Assembly (NCBI RefSeq): GCF_040932485.1
Contig: NZ_JBFRBH010000001.1
Span: 3,913,212-3,977,211, forward strand
DNA length: 64,000 bases
Reading direction: 5' to 3'
Source of the DNA: Gymnodinialimonas sp. 202GB13-11
GTDB taxonomy: Bacteria; Pseudomonadota; Alphaproteobacteria; Rhodobacterales; Rhodobacteraceae
Below the pieces are notes generated by a model. The model had not been told where the DNA came from, did no database searches, and worked only from the letters and a program-made list of their open reading frames with translations. Made by a program: the position numbers and the translations under genes. Shown here in pieces: positions 35,915 to 44,396 of this stretch (the first letter of the stretch is position 1; each line of letters opens with the position of its first letter).

Positions 35915-37494
35915 TGAAAACGGTGGGCGAGGCGCTGATCGCGCATCTCGAAAAGCGTGGCGTCGATACAATCTTCGGCATTCCCGGTGTCCACACGGTT
36001 GAGATGTATCGCGGACTGGCCGACAGCGCGATCCGCCACATCACCCCCCGGCATGAGCAATCTGCAGGCTTCATGGCCGATGGCTATGCAAGGGCAACGG
36101 GCAAACCCGGCGTGTGCCTGCTGATCACAGGGCCGGGCGTTACCAACGCGATCACGTCAATGGCACAAGCGCGGGCGGATAGTGTGCCGATGCTGGTGAT
36201 CTCTGGCGTGAACCGTGTGGCGACACACGGGCACGAGGAAGGCTTCCTGCACGAATTGCCAAACCAGCACGCAATGATGAGCGAGGTCTCGCTTTGGTCC
36301 CACACGCTGCACCGGGCGGAGGATCTGGACCGCGTCCTGACCCGTGCTTTCACGGTGATGACCAGCGCGCGCCCGGGGCCTGTTCACATTGAGGTGCCGC
36401 TGGATGTGATGAAGCAGATGGTCGACGTGCCGGATCTGCTTCCACCTTTGCCGCAGCCCACGCGCCCCGCCATTGAACCGCTCCTCGAAACCGCGCGGCT
36501 ACTCAACGCGGCGCAACGCCCCCTCATTCTGGCAGGTGGCGGGGCAGTTGGCGCGGCGTCGGCTCTTCGTGTGCTGGCCGAGCGGTTCGACGCGCCTGTC
36601 GTGACCACCACAAACGCGCGCGGCATCCTCGGTGGCAGCCCGCTTGAGCTTTGCGCCAGCCCCAGTTTGGCAAGCGTACGGAAAGTCATGGCGGAGGCCG
36701 ACGTCGTGCTGGGCGTGGGAACGCAATTCGGCCGCACTGACTACGACATGTACGAGGATGGGGGATCGCCTGATTTGTCGTATTTGATCCGCATTGACTG
36801 TGATGCCGCCCAGATCAGCAGGGGGCGCGTACCGGATCTTCCCATCGTCGCGGATGCCGCCATCGCAATAGCCGCTTTGGTGGATGTCACAGGTGGGATC
36901 TCAAAAACACACGATGCCGAGCAAAGGGTCATGGACTGCTTGGATGCAGCCATCGCAGAAATCGGAGAGACCTACGCCGCACAGATCGCCATGCTGCACA
37001 TGATCCGCGACGTGATCCCGGGCGTGCGCATTGTGGGCGACAGCACGCAGGCGGTCTATGCGGGCAATCTGGTATGCCAAATGAACAGGCCGCGCAGCTG
37101 GTTCAATGCCGCCACTGGCTATGGAGCGCTAGGCTTCGGCGCACCGGCGGCCATCGGCGCCGCGTTGGGCGATCCCGAAGCCCCCGTCGTTTGTTTGACG
37201 GGTGACGGAGGCCTTCAATTCGTCATGTCCGAACTCGGCACAGCCATGGACGAGAAAACGCCCGTGATCTTCGTCGTTTGGAACAACAACGGCTATCAGG
37301 AGATCGAGCGGTTCATGGTCGATAACGCGATCAAACCAGAAGGTGTCAAACCGACAGCGCCCAATTTTTTGCAGGTGGCACAGGCCTATGGAATGCCCGG
37401 CGAGCGCATCGAAGGGACGGCTACGCTTGCGTCCGCGTTGGAACGCGCAAAAGCCGCCGGGTCCGCCTATCTCATCGACATGATTGTGGACTGA
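35914..37494 (+). CDS. Thiamine-diphosphate-dependent decarboxylase (acetolactate synthase-like; 5-guanidino-2-oxopentanoate decarboxylase type)
   Basis: The 526-residue product has the three-domain ThDP fold: an N-terminal domain with the catalytic Glu in ITPRHEQSAGFMADGYA (E48), a middle domain around residues 190-320, and the C-terminal cofactor motif starting GDGGLQFVMSE and ending WNNNGY. It resembles proteins annotated as 5-guanidino-2-oxopentanoate (2-ketoarginine) decarboxylase (AruI), though substrate cannot be deduced from sequence. AGGGAGGG lies a few bases upstream of ATG 35914; GTG 35911 is an alternative. It is cotranscribed with the GlxA-type regulator by overlap and may relate to nitrogen-rich substrate use. 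Confidence 0.8.
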   Translation: MKTVGEALIAHLEKRGVDTIFGIPGVHTVEMYRGLADSAIRHITPRHEQSAGFMADGYARATGKPGVCLLITGPGVTNAITSMAQARADSVPMLVISGVNRVATHGHEEGFLHELPNQHAMMSEVSLWSHTLHRAEDLDRVLTRAFTVMTSARPGPVHIEVPLDVMKQMVDVPDLLPPLPQPTRPAIEPLLETARLLNAAQRPLILAGGGAVGAASALRVLAERFDAPVVTTTNARGILGGSPLELCASPSLASVRKVMAEADVVLGVGTQFGRTDYDMYEDGGSPDLSYLIRIDCDAAQISRGRVPDLPIVADAAIAIAALVDVTGGISKTHDAEQRVMDCLDAAIAEIGETYAAQIAMLHMIRDVIPGVRIVGDSTQAVYAGNLVCQMNRPRSWFNAATGYGALGFGAPAAIGAALGDPEAPVVCLTGDGGLQFVMSELGTAMDEKTPVIFVVWNNNGYQEIERFMVDNAIKPEGVKPTAPNFLQVAQAYGMPGERIEGTATLASALERAKAAGSAYLIDMIVD

Positions 37495-37530
37495 CGCGCG
37501 CCCATCTTTGTCCTCGAAATATGCCGGGGG

Positions 37531-37549
37531 TTTGGGGGCTGGCCCCAAA
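37531..37549. terminator. Bidirectional hairpin between convergent genes
   Basis: TTTGGGG (37531-37537) and CCCCAAA (37543-37549) form a perfect 7-base-pair stem with loop GCTGG, in the 66-base gap between the ThDP enzyme (+) and the dipeptide ATPase (-). On the minus strand the stem begins after a few T-rich bases only, so it is not a classic T-tract terminator. The CTGG loop core is shared with the hairpin at 24376. Confidence 0.6.
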
Positions 37550-37560
37550 TTCGCTTAGGG

Positions 37561-39216
37561 TCAGTTCCCAGCGCTCTCCACACCGGCTCCAGCCCCACCT
37601 GCTGCCCGTTCCTCCAGCAGCTTGTCGAGCCAGTCGGGGTCCATTTCGGGCACCGACGAGAGCAGCAATTCCGTGTAAGGATCATGGGGCGGCTGGAACA
37701 TCTCCGATTTCGGGCCCTGTTCCACAACCACGCCTTCTTTCATCACCACCACCTCATCCGCGATGGATTTCACGGTCGCGAGGTCGTGGGTAATGAACAT
37801 GTAGGCCAGATTGAATTCAGCCTGCAGCTTGTCGAGCAGTTTTAGGATACCCTCCGCCACAAGCTGATCGAGCGCGGATGTTACCTCATCACAAATGATG
37901 AATTGGGGCTCCGCCGCCAAGGCACGCGCAATCCCGATCCGCTGCTTTTGGCCTCCCGAAAGCTCCGAGGGCAGGCGGTCGATGTAATTGTCCGGCTCCA
38001 ACTCGATCAGGTCGAGCAGGTTGCGCACACGCTCCTCCAGCGCCTTGCCGCTCAGCCCGAGATACATCTGGGCAGGGCGCCCGATCAACTCCCGAAGTTT
38101 CTGCTTCGGGTTCAGGGCCGTGTCCGCCATCTGGTAGATCATCTGTGCCTGGCGCAACTGGTCCTTCGTGCGGCGGCGGTAGTCCGGGGGCAGGGCGGTG
38201 CCGTTGAACAAAACCTCACCCTGACGCGGCGGCAGAAGCCCTGTAATCACGCGGGCCGTGGTCGATTTGCCCGACCCGGATTCGCCTACAACCGCGACAG
38301 TGCGGCGGGCATGGATATCGAAGTTGATGTTCTTGAGTACATCCAGCGTGCCATAGCCCGCCGTGACGCCTTTCACCGAGACAACCGGCGTTGTCCCGGC
38401 CTCAACTGGCGGCTGCTCTGGCCGCGCATGGCTCCGCACAGCCCAAAGGGATTTGGTGTAGTCCTGCGTGGGCGCGTTCAGCATCGTGCGCGTGTCGGCC
38501 TCTTCCACCTCTTCGCCTTTCAGCAGAACTTTGATCTTGTCGGCCATCTGCGCCACGACGGCGAGGTCGTGGGTGATGTAGATTGCTGCCGTATCAAATT
38601 GTTCCACGATGTCGCGGATCGCCGCCAAAACCTCGATCTGCGTGGTCACATCCAGCGCGGTTGTCGGCTCATCAAAGATAATCAGATCCGGGCGGCATGC
38701 CATTGCCATTGCTGTCATGGCGCGCTGTAGCTGCCCGCCAGAAACCTGGTGCGGGTAGCGGAAGCCGATCTCGTAAGGGTTGGGCAATTGCATCTTTCGA
38801 TACAGATCCACCGCGTCGCTGTTTGCTTCGCCGCGCGACATCACCCCATGCTGCACGGGGCCTTCGGCATATTGATCGATCAGCTTATGCGCAGGGTTAA
38901 AGCTCGCCGCCGCCGATTGCGCCACATAGGCGATCCGCTTGCCGCGCAGGTCGCGGCGTTTGCCTTCGCTCGCTTTGCGCAGGTCGATCCCGTCAAAATC
39001 AATTGTTCCGCCAGAGATGCGGCAGCCGTCGCGCGCGAAGCCCATCGCGGCGAGACCAATGGTCGATTTGCCCGCGCCGGATTCACCGATCAACCCCAGA
39101 ACCTCACCCTTGTGTAGGGTCAGGTCGACACCTTTGACGATCTCCAGCCATTCCTCATCAGCACGGCCTTCGATGCGCAGATCACGGATTGTCAGAAGCA
39201 CTTCTTTGTCAGACAT
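37561..39216 (-). CDS. Peptide ABC transporter, fused dual ATP-binding protein (DppD-DppF)
   Basis: The 551-residue product holds two complete ABC ATPase domains. The first has [12 protein letters not shown] and a signature [10 protein letters not shown]; the second has [11 protein letters not shown] and [10 protein letters not shown]. Each is followed by an oligopeptide-transporter-type C-terminal extension. It would drive import by the two permeases encoded just upstream. I use the ATG at 39216 because AAGGAG lies 8-14 bases upstream; a start 14 codons earlier overlaps the permease gene. It is the last gene of the operon, and the hairpin at 37531 follows. Confidence 0.92.
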   Translation of the reverse strand: MSDKEVLLTIRDLRIEGRADEEWLEIVKGVDLTLHKGEVLGLIGESGAGKSTIGLAAMGFARDGCRISGGTIDFDGIDLRKASEGKRRDLRGKRIAYVAQSAAASFNPAHKLIDQYAEGPVQHGVMSRGEANSDAVDLYRKMQLPNPYEIGFRYPHQVSGGQLQRAMTAMAMACRPDLIIFDEPTTALDVTTQIEVLAAIRDIVEQFDTAAIYITHDLAVVAQMADKIKVLLKGEEVEEADTRTMLNAPTQDYTKSLWAVRSHARPEQPPVEAGTTPVVSVKGVTAGYGTLDVLKNINFDIHARRTVAVVGESGSGKSTTARVITGLLPPRQGEVLFNGTALPPDYRRRTKDQLRQAQMIYQMADTALNPKQKLRELIGRPAQMYLGLSGKALEERVRNLLDLIELEPDNYIDRLPSELSGGQKQRIGIARALAAEPQFIICDEVTSALDQLVAEGILKLLDKLQAEFNLAYMFITHDLATVKSIADEVVVMKEGVVVEQGPKSEMFQPPHDPYTELLLSSVPEMDPDWLDKLLEERAAGGAGAGVESAGN

Positions 39217-39221
39217 GTCGG

Positions 39222-40151
39222 TTACTCCTTCAATCCGCTGGCGCGGTGCAGCTGCCAATCGACCACGAAGTTCACGCTGACTGTCAGCAGCGCAATCGCG
39301 GCGGCGGGCAGAAGTGGCGTGACGTTGCCGAACGTGATCATGGTCGCGGTGTCTTTCACCATGGCGCCCCAGTCTGCCGTCGGTGGCTGGATGCCGAGGC
39401 CCAGGAATGACAAGGCCGAGATTGTGAGGAACACGAAGCAGAACCGCAGACCGAACTCAGCCACAAGCGGGGCCATGGCGTTCGGCAGGATCTCCCGTGT
39501 GATCAGCCGCCACAGGCCTTCGCCACGCAGCTTCGCTGCTTCCACGTAATCCATCACCACGATGTTCATCGCGACCGCACGTGCCAGTCGGAAGACGCGG
39601 GTGCTGTCGATAAGGGCGATCACGATGATCATGTTGATGATCGACGTGCCCACGATGGTCAGCAATAGAAGCGCGAAGATTAGTGCGGGGATTGCCATAA
39701 GGACATCCACCGTCCGGCTCAGAAGCTGATCCAGCCAACCACCGACAACCGCCGCCAAAAGGCCAAGGACGGAGCCGATGATGAATGCAAGGGCGGTTGT
39801 AACGAACGCGATACCCACCGTATTCCGCGCCGCGTAGATCATGCGAGACAGCATATCGCGGCCCAGATTGTCGGTACCCAGAAGGAACTCGGGGTTGTCA
39901 CCTGCGAACAGGAATTCCGGTCCCACGACCTCCGTTTCCGAGAACGGCGCGATGAGCGGCGCGAAGAAAGCCACGAAGATGTAGCACAGGATCATGAACA
40001 TGCCGAAGCTGGCCGTCAGAGGAGCCGTTTTGAGCTCCTTTGAAATGCCACGCGGCGTGACTGCAACGGCGGCGGTGCGAAAGACCCAGCCTGAGGCCAT
40101 GGCGGCAACGATGGCGACGGCGAGCCAGAGAAGTCCGGTTAGAAAACCCAT
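39222..40151 (-). CDS. Peptide ABC transporter permease (DppC type)
   Basis: The 309-residue inner-membrane protein begins MGFLTGLLWLAVAIVAAM and has a second segment at GMFMILCYIFVAFFAPLIAPF, as is usual for DppC, then a conserved LLGTDNLGRDMLSRMIYAAR motif (about 91-110) and four or more further helices. EAAKLRGEGLWRLITREILP is the EAA loop contacting the ATPase. The first hydrophobic segment before the standard DppC start is an extra N-terminal helix. I start at ATG 40151. It lies between the ATPase and DppB genes. Confidence 0.9.
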   Translation of the reverse strand: MGFLTGLLWLAVAIVAAMASGWVFRTAAVAVTPRGISKELKTAPLTASFGMFMILCYIFVAFFAPLIAPFSETEVVGPEFLFAGDNPEFLLGTDNLGRDMLSRMIYAARNTVGIAFVTTALAFIIGSVLGLLAAVVGGWLDQLLSRTVDVLMAIPALIFALLLLTIVGTSIINMIIVIALIDSTRVFRLARAVAMNIVVMDYVEAAKLRGEGLWRLITREILPNAMAPLVAEFGLRFCFVFLTISALSFLGLGIQPPTADWGAMVKDTATMITFGNVTPLLPAAAIALLTVSVNFVVDWQLHRASGLKE

Positions 40152-40164
40152 ATCCAGCCCTCCC

Positions 40165-41121
40165 TCAGCGACGGTGCACGAGGCGGGGGTTGGACAAGGT
40201 CGCCAACACATCCGCGGTGAGGTTTAGCAGCACGTAAGCCGCAGCGAAGATCAGGGCGACGCCTTGCACCACCGGCATGTCCCGCGCGGCCACGCTATCG
40301 ACCATCAACTGGCCGAGACCGGGATAAACGAACACGACCTCGACCACGACCACACCGGTGATCAGGTAGGCGAGGTTCAGCGCGATCACGTTGATAATGG
40401 GCGCAAGCGCGTTGGGCAGGGCGTGCTTCACGATGATCCGCATCGGCTTCATGCCCTTCAGGCGCGCCATCTCGATATAGGGGCTCGCCAATAGGTTGAT
40501 GATTGCCGCGCGGGTCATGCGCATCATGTGTGCGGTGACTACCAGCGTCAGCGTCAGAGCGGGTAGGAACGCGCGGTAGAGGAAATCTCCGAATTCGGGC
40601 GTACCCCGGAAATTCGCCATCGACGGAAAGGCGCCGCCTGCGCCAGCCAGAAGGAAAATTAGGATGTAAGCCACGAAGAATTCGGGGAAACTGATGGACG
40701 ACAGGGCCGAGGCGTTCACGAACCGGTCGAAGAACGAATTGCGGAACAGAGCAGCTAGGATGCCGAGGATCAGGGACAGCGGCACAGCGATGGCAGCGGC
40801 ATAGAGGGCCAGCCGAAGTGTGTTGCCAAGCCTGCGTCCAATCAGGTCGGCTACAGATTGGCCGTTTGCAAGGCTTTCGCCGAAATCGCCCCGCAGGATA
40901 TCCGTCAGCCAGCCCATATAGCGAATGTGCATCGGGTCGTTCAGACCCAGTTGCTCGCGCAGGGCGGCGACGGTCTCCGGCGTGGCCGATTGGCCAAGGA
41001 TCTCTTGCGCGAAATCGCCGGGCAAAAGTTCTGTGCCGAGAAAGATGATAAGTGACACGACGAACAGCGTCACAAGGCCAAGGGCCAGACGCTGTGCGAT
41101 CATCGTCAGAATATGTGACAT
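40165..41121 (-). CDS. Peptide ABC transporter permease (DppB type)
   Basis: The 318-residue product begins MSHILTMIAQRLALGLVTLF and shows the DppB pattern: a first helix, then the periplasmic LLPGDFAQEILGQSATPE, a PMHIRYMGWLTDILRGDFGESL region, and helices from about 100 on. MARLKGMKPMRIIVKHALPN is the EAA loop. I start at ATG 41121 with AAAGGGGA upstream. The gene is 89 bases from the binding protein gene, with a terminator-like hairpin in the gap. With DppC it forms the transmembrane channel. Confidence 0.92.
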   Translation of the reverse strand: MSHILTMIAQRLALGLVTLFVVSLIIFLGTELLPGDFAQEILGQSATPETVAALREQLGLNDPMHIRYMGWLTDILRGDFGESLANGQSVADLIGRRLGNTLRLALYAAAIAVPLSLILGILAALFRNSFFDRFVNASALSSISFPEFFVAYILIFLLAGAGGAFPSMANFRGTPEFGDFLYRAFLPALTLTLVVTAHMMRMTRAAIINLLASPYIEMARLKGMKPMRIIVKHALPNALAPIINVIALNLAYLITGVVVVEVVFVYPGLGQLMVDSVAARDMPVVQGVALIFAAAYVLLNLTADVLATLSNPRLVHRR

Positions 41122-41163
41122 GGGGTCCCCTTTGGTGGCGCTGTCCCCCGCGCCCATCGGGTG

Positions 41164-41196
41164 AAGAAAACCCCGGGCCACATGTGCGGCCCGGGG
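41164..41196 (-). terminator. Terminator-like hairpin after the peptide-binding protein gene
   Basis: CCCCGGGCC (41171-41179) and GGCCCGGGG (41188-41196) form a perfect 9-base-pair stem with an 8-base loop. Read on the minus strand, the stem is followed by TTTTCTTC, so it looks like an intrinsic terminator placed 14 bases after the binding-protein stop. Partial termination here would lower permease and ATPase levels relative to the binding protein. Confidence 0.7.
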
Positions 41197-41210
41197 TGTC
41201 GAAGCTCAGA

Positions 41211-42779
41211 TCAGGAGGCAAACCACCAGCGTTCGCCGATCCGGTGTCCGTCATTGCGCCAGTTCGACGCGATCTGCTCGGGATGCGCCAGACGATCGCT
41301 GTAGGCGCCCACATAAGCCGCGAACATCGGGATGATGATCCCGCCTTCGTCGGAGACGATCTGCTGCATCTCGAAATACTGCTCGCGACGGATGTCTTCG
41401 TCGAGCTCCGCGCGCGCCGAGACCAGCAGTTCGTTAAAGCGCTCGTTCGACCAGTAGGTCTCGTTCCACGGCACGCCTTCCGCGTAGGCGGTGGCGAACA
41501 TCCAGTCTTCGGTCGGACGACCACCCCAGTATGTGCCTGCAAAAGGCTTCTGCATCCAGACGTTGGACCAGTAGCCATCGTTAGGTTCGCGCACCACGTT
41601 GAGGTTGATGCCACCGGCAGAGGCGGACTCGGCGTAGAGAACGCCAGCGTCAAGAGCGCCGGCAAAGGCCGCATCAGCCAAGTGGATGTCCACATCGAGG
41701 CTTTCCATGCCCGCTTCACGCAGATGGAACTGCACACGGTCGGGATCATATTCACGCTGCTCAAGCTCGGTGTTGAAGAAGCGCTGGCCCGGGCCGATCG
41801 GGTGGTCGTTGCCGAGGGAGCCGTAGCCGTTGAGGATCGTGTCAACCAACTGCTGCCGGTTGATGCCGTACTTCAGTGCAAGGCGCACGTTCACGTCGTC
41901 AAAGGGTGCGGCGCGCGTGTCCATCGGCAGGCCGTAGTGCTGCGTGCCAGTAACGGACAGAACCTCGATCCCCGGCGCACGTTCCAGCAGGTGCACGGTG
42001 TTGAGATCAGCGGTGTCGATATAGTCGACCTCGCCCGAGATCAGGGCGTTCTGACGGGCCGCATCGTCGAAGATCACGATCTGCTCGATCGCGTCGAAAT
42101 AGGGCAGGCCCTCTTTCCAATAGCCTTCGTGGCGGACGTACCGCGCGCCAACGCCAAACTCGATTTCCTCGATCGCGAAGGGGCCGCAGCCATCCTGCGT
42201 ATTCGGGTCGATCGTGCCGTCAGCCTGCGCGGGCAGAATGGGCAGGTGATAGTCGGAGAGAACGAACGGGAAGTCCGCATTGCCGGCCGAAAGGGTCACG
42301 ACCACGTTCATCCCATCAGCTGTCATGTCGACGATGTCTGCCACGATGGGCGCAGCGGCAGAGGTGCTGTCTTCGCCACGGTGGTGGTTGATCGATGCAA
42401 TCACGTCTTCCGCGGTCAGGATATGACCCGAATGGAATTCAACGCCCGAGCGGATCGTGAAGGTCCAGGTTGCGGCATCTGCCGAGGCTTCCCAGCTTTC
42501 AGCCAGTTCAGGCACGAGGGAGCCGTCAGCGGCGATTTCGGTCAGGTAGTTGTTACGCGTATGCGCCTGGAAGATCATGAAGTCCGCTTCCCACGAACCG
42601 GGATCAAGCGCATCCGTCGTTGAGCCGTGGGCCATGCCCACGCGAAGTGTGCCGCCTTGGACGGGCTGTGCGCGCAACGGTGTGCCCCATGGTGTCACCA
42701 GTGCAGCAGCACCGATTGCCGTGGCCCCTTTCAGCACGCCACGGCGGCTGGGACTGGCAAAATCTGTCAGTTGAGTCAT
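41211..42779 (-). CDS. Peptide/nickel-type ABC transporter substrate-binding protein (family 5)
   Basis: The 522-residue product has a twin-arginine signal (SPSRRGVLKGATAIGAAALV) with cleavage probably after LRAQ, about residue 38. It continues with GTLRVGMAHGSTTDALDPG and the family 5 body with PELAESWEASADAATWTFTI. It would capture peptides or similar compounds in the periplasm for DppB/C. The ATG at 42779 is preceded by AGGGAGACGACA. It heads the transporter operon, downstream of a low-GC upstream region. The nearby M81 and CocE hydrolases point to a peptide or amide substrate, but this is inference. Confidence 0.92.
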   Translation of the reverse strand: MTQLTDFASPSRRGVLKGATAIGAAALVTPWGTPLRAQPVQGGTLRVGMAHGSTTDALDPGSWEADFMIFQAHTRNNYLTEIAADGSLVPELAESWEASADAATWTFTIRSGVEFHSGHILTAEDVIASINHHRGEDSTSAAAPIVADIVDMTADGMNVVVTLSAGNADFPFVLSDYHLPILPAQADGTIDPNTQDGCGPFAIEEIEFGVGARYVRHEGYWKEGLPYFDAIEQIVIFDDAARQNALISGEVDYIDTADLNTVHLLERAPGIEVLSVTGTQHYGLPMDTRAAPFDDVNVRLALKYGINRQQLVDTILNGYGSLGNDHPIGPGQRFFNTELEQREYDPDRVQFHLREAGMESLDVDIHLADAAFAGALDAGVLYAESASAGGINLNVVREPNDGYWSNVWMQKPFAGTYWGGRPTEDWMFATAYAEGVPWNETYWSNERFNELLVSARAELDEDIRREQYFEMQQIVSDEGGIIIPMFAAYVGAYSDRLAHPEQIASNWRNDGHRIGERWWFAS

Positions 42780-42831
42780 TGTCGTCTCCCTGTTTCATTT
42801 TTCAGGCGATCCGCCATGTGGGCGCTCGCGT

Positions 42832-42870
42832 TATGGTTTCATTCTGACTGCAAATATTATGTATTCAACC
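42832..42870 (-). promoter_or_regulatory. AT-rich upstream region of the peptide transporter operon
   Basis: About 40 bases here are clearly richer in A and T than the surrounding DNA and include, on the minus strand, GAATACATAATATTTGC. CATAAT could serve as a -10 element, but I could not find a matching -35 at normal spacing, so the promoter is only suggested. No other feature is seen in the 132 bases between the two genes. Confidence 0.2.
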
Positions 42871-42911
42871 CGTTTATGGGGTTTTGGCCGCAACTTCGCG
42901 CCCGGTTGGAC

Positions 42912-44396
42912 TCATGCAGGCGGACCATTTGGGCCGATCCGAACCCCTTTTCGAAGGTGTTTGTAAGGGACTTCTGTCAGGAGGCAGCCAAGTGCGCCGG
43001 GGCTGGCGACCGGGATGGTGGCCCGTGCAATCGGGTCAAAATCGGCGCGAAAGTGCACGGTGCTTTTAACCGCAATGATCCGCGCCTTTTCGGGGGTCAG
43101 GCCGATATGGCGAAAGTAAGCGAGGTCGAGGCATTGATTGCGCACCGAACTGACAACAACCTTCACGTCCGCGCCGCCTTCGGTCAGATGAAGTAAAGCC
43201 GTCGGCCCGATTTGGGCGGTGCCGCCGCCGTACATCGCGCCCTCGTAGACGACCTCGCCGTCACTCAGGGCCGCGACAGTGCATGTAGTCTCAAACGGTT
43301 CATCACCGAATTGCCCAGACTTTCCGCCTAGGCCGAGGGTTAGTTCTGCCCCTACACCTGCCTTATGCGCTATAGTTGCCGCTTGCGGGTCGTGCAGCAC
43401 GCCGTGCATCGCGTTTTGGGCGCGCTCCGAGACAAGGGCGCGTAACAGACCGGTGGTATCGGATGAGCCGCCGCCGCCGGGATTGTCCTGCACATCCGCC
43501 AAAACCACAGGTTTTCCCGTCGGTAGCGACATCGCGCGTTGCACCGCTTCTGCGGGTGAAGGGAGGGGTTGGTTGAACTCAGTCTCCGCGGCAATGACCT
43601 GCGCGAAGAGATCGTCTGCGATCCGGTCGGCATCGGTCTGACTTGGCGCGTATGCGATGACGGACGCTCCGGTCGAGGGACAATCGCCTCCGCTGAACCC
43701 AGTTGCGAACTCGGCCCATTGTCCGGTGGCGTCGTATGCGGCGACGGCCGCATAGAGTGGCCCGGCCGGTGTCGCGCCAGTGAACTGGGCGTGCATGGGG
43801 ATGATATAAGGTATTTGACGGAACGCCTTGGCAGGGCCATGCCCCTGCAAAATTTGGGTGAGCGCCCGGTAAGCTCGCGCGCCAGCGTCGGCCATGTCGA
43901 GATGCGGATAGGTCCGGTACATCGTGATGGCAGAGGCATGTTCGACCAGCTCGGGTGAGACATTGGCGTGCAGATCGAGGCTGATGACGATGGGCAGATT
44001 GGGGCCGACCTGCGTGCGAATGCGGCGCAGAAGCTCGTCTTCGCCGTCGGGTATGCCTTCGGCAATCATCGCGCCGTGCAGGTCGAGGTAGAGGGCGTCG
44101 ATATCTGCGGGGATGCTATCGAGGATTTCGGCGCAGATGTTATCGAAGGCGCGGTCGGTCACAGGGCCGGAGGGTTCCGCCGCACACCACAGGATCGGAT
44201 GCAGATTGGCCTCGGCGGCGGCGACAAACCCGGCGATGGGCAGGTTCATACCGTGGGTTTGAGTGATGACTTCCTCGCCGCGCAGGAAGGGTGGCCAGCT
44301 ATCGGCCATTTCGAACTCGGGCAGGTCGGCTGAGAGGTGGCTGAAGCTGTTGGTTTCGTGCTGAAACCCGGCGATGGCGATGCGCGGCTTAGACAT
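42912..44396 (-). CDS. M81-family metallopeptidase (microcystinase MlrC-like)
   Basis: The 494-residue product begins RIAIAGFQHETNSFS and contains YLDLHGAMI, ISLDLHANVS and MYRTYPHLDMADAGARA, the three Asp/His-bearing metal-site motifs of the M81 (MlrC) family. VLADVQDNPGGGGSSDTTGLL is in the C-terminal domain. MlrC finishes degradation of linearised microcystin; most homologues act on other, unknown peptides or amides. I start at ATG 44396 with GAGGGATC upstream; it overlaps the upstream hydrolase gene by eight bases. No signal peptide is seen, so it is probably cytoplasmic. Confidence 0.9.
   Translation of the reverse strand: MSKPRIAIAGFQHETNSFSHLSADLPEFEMADSWPPFLRGEEVITQTHGMNLPIAGFVAAAEANLHPILWCAAEPSGPVTDRAFDNICAEILDSIPADIDALYLDLHGAMIAEGIPDGEDELLRRIRTQVGPNLPIVISLDLHANVSPELVEHASAITMYRTYPHLDMADAGARAYRALTQILQGHGPAKAFRQIPYIIPMHAQFTGATPAGPLYAAVAAYDATGQWAEFATGFSGGDCPSTGASVIAYAPSQTDADRIADDLFAQVIAAETEFNQPLPSPAEAVQRAMSLPTGKPVVLADVQDNPGGGGSSDTTGLLRALVSERAQNAMHGVLHDPQAATIAHKAGVGAELTLGLGGKSGQFGDEPFETTCTVAALSDGEVVYEGAMYGGGTAQIGPTALLHLTEGGADVKVVVSSVRNQCLDLAYFRHIGLTPEKARIIAVKSTVHFRADFDPIARATIPVASPGALGCLLTEVPYKHLRKGVRIGPNGPPA

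Noticed and set aside
41052-42623. Open frame of 523 codons on the plus strand
   Set aside because: It is antisense to the well-supported peptide-binding protein gene and lacks any recognisable domain.
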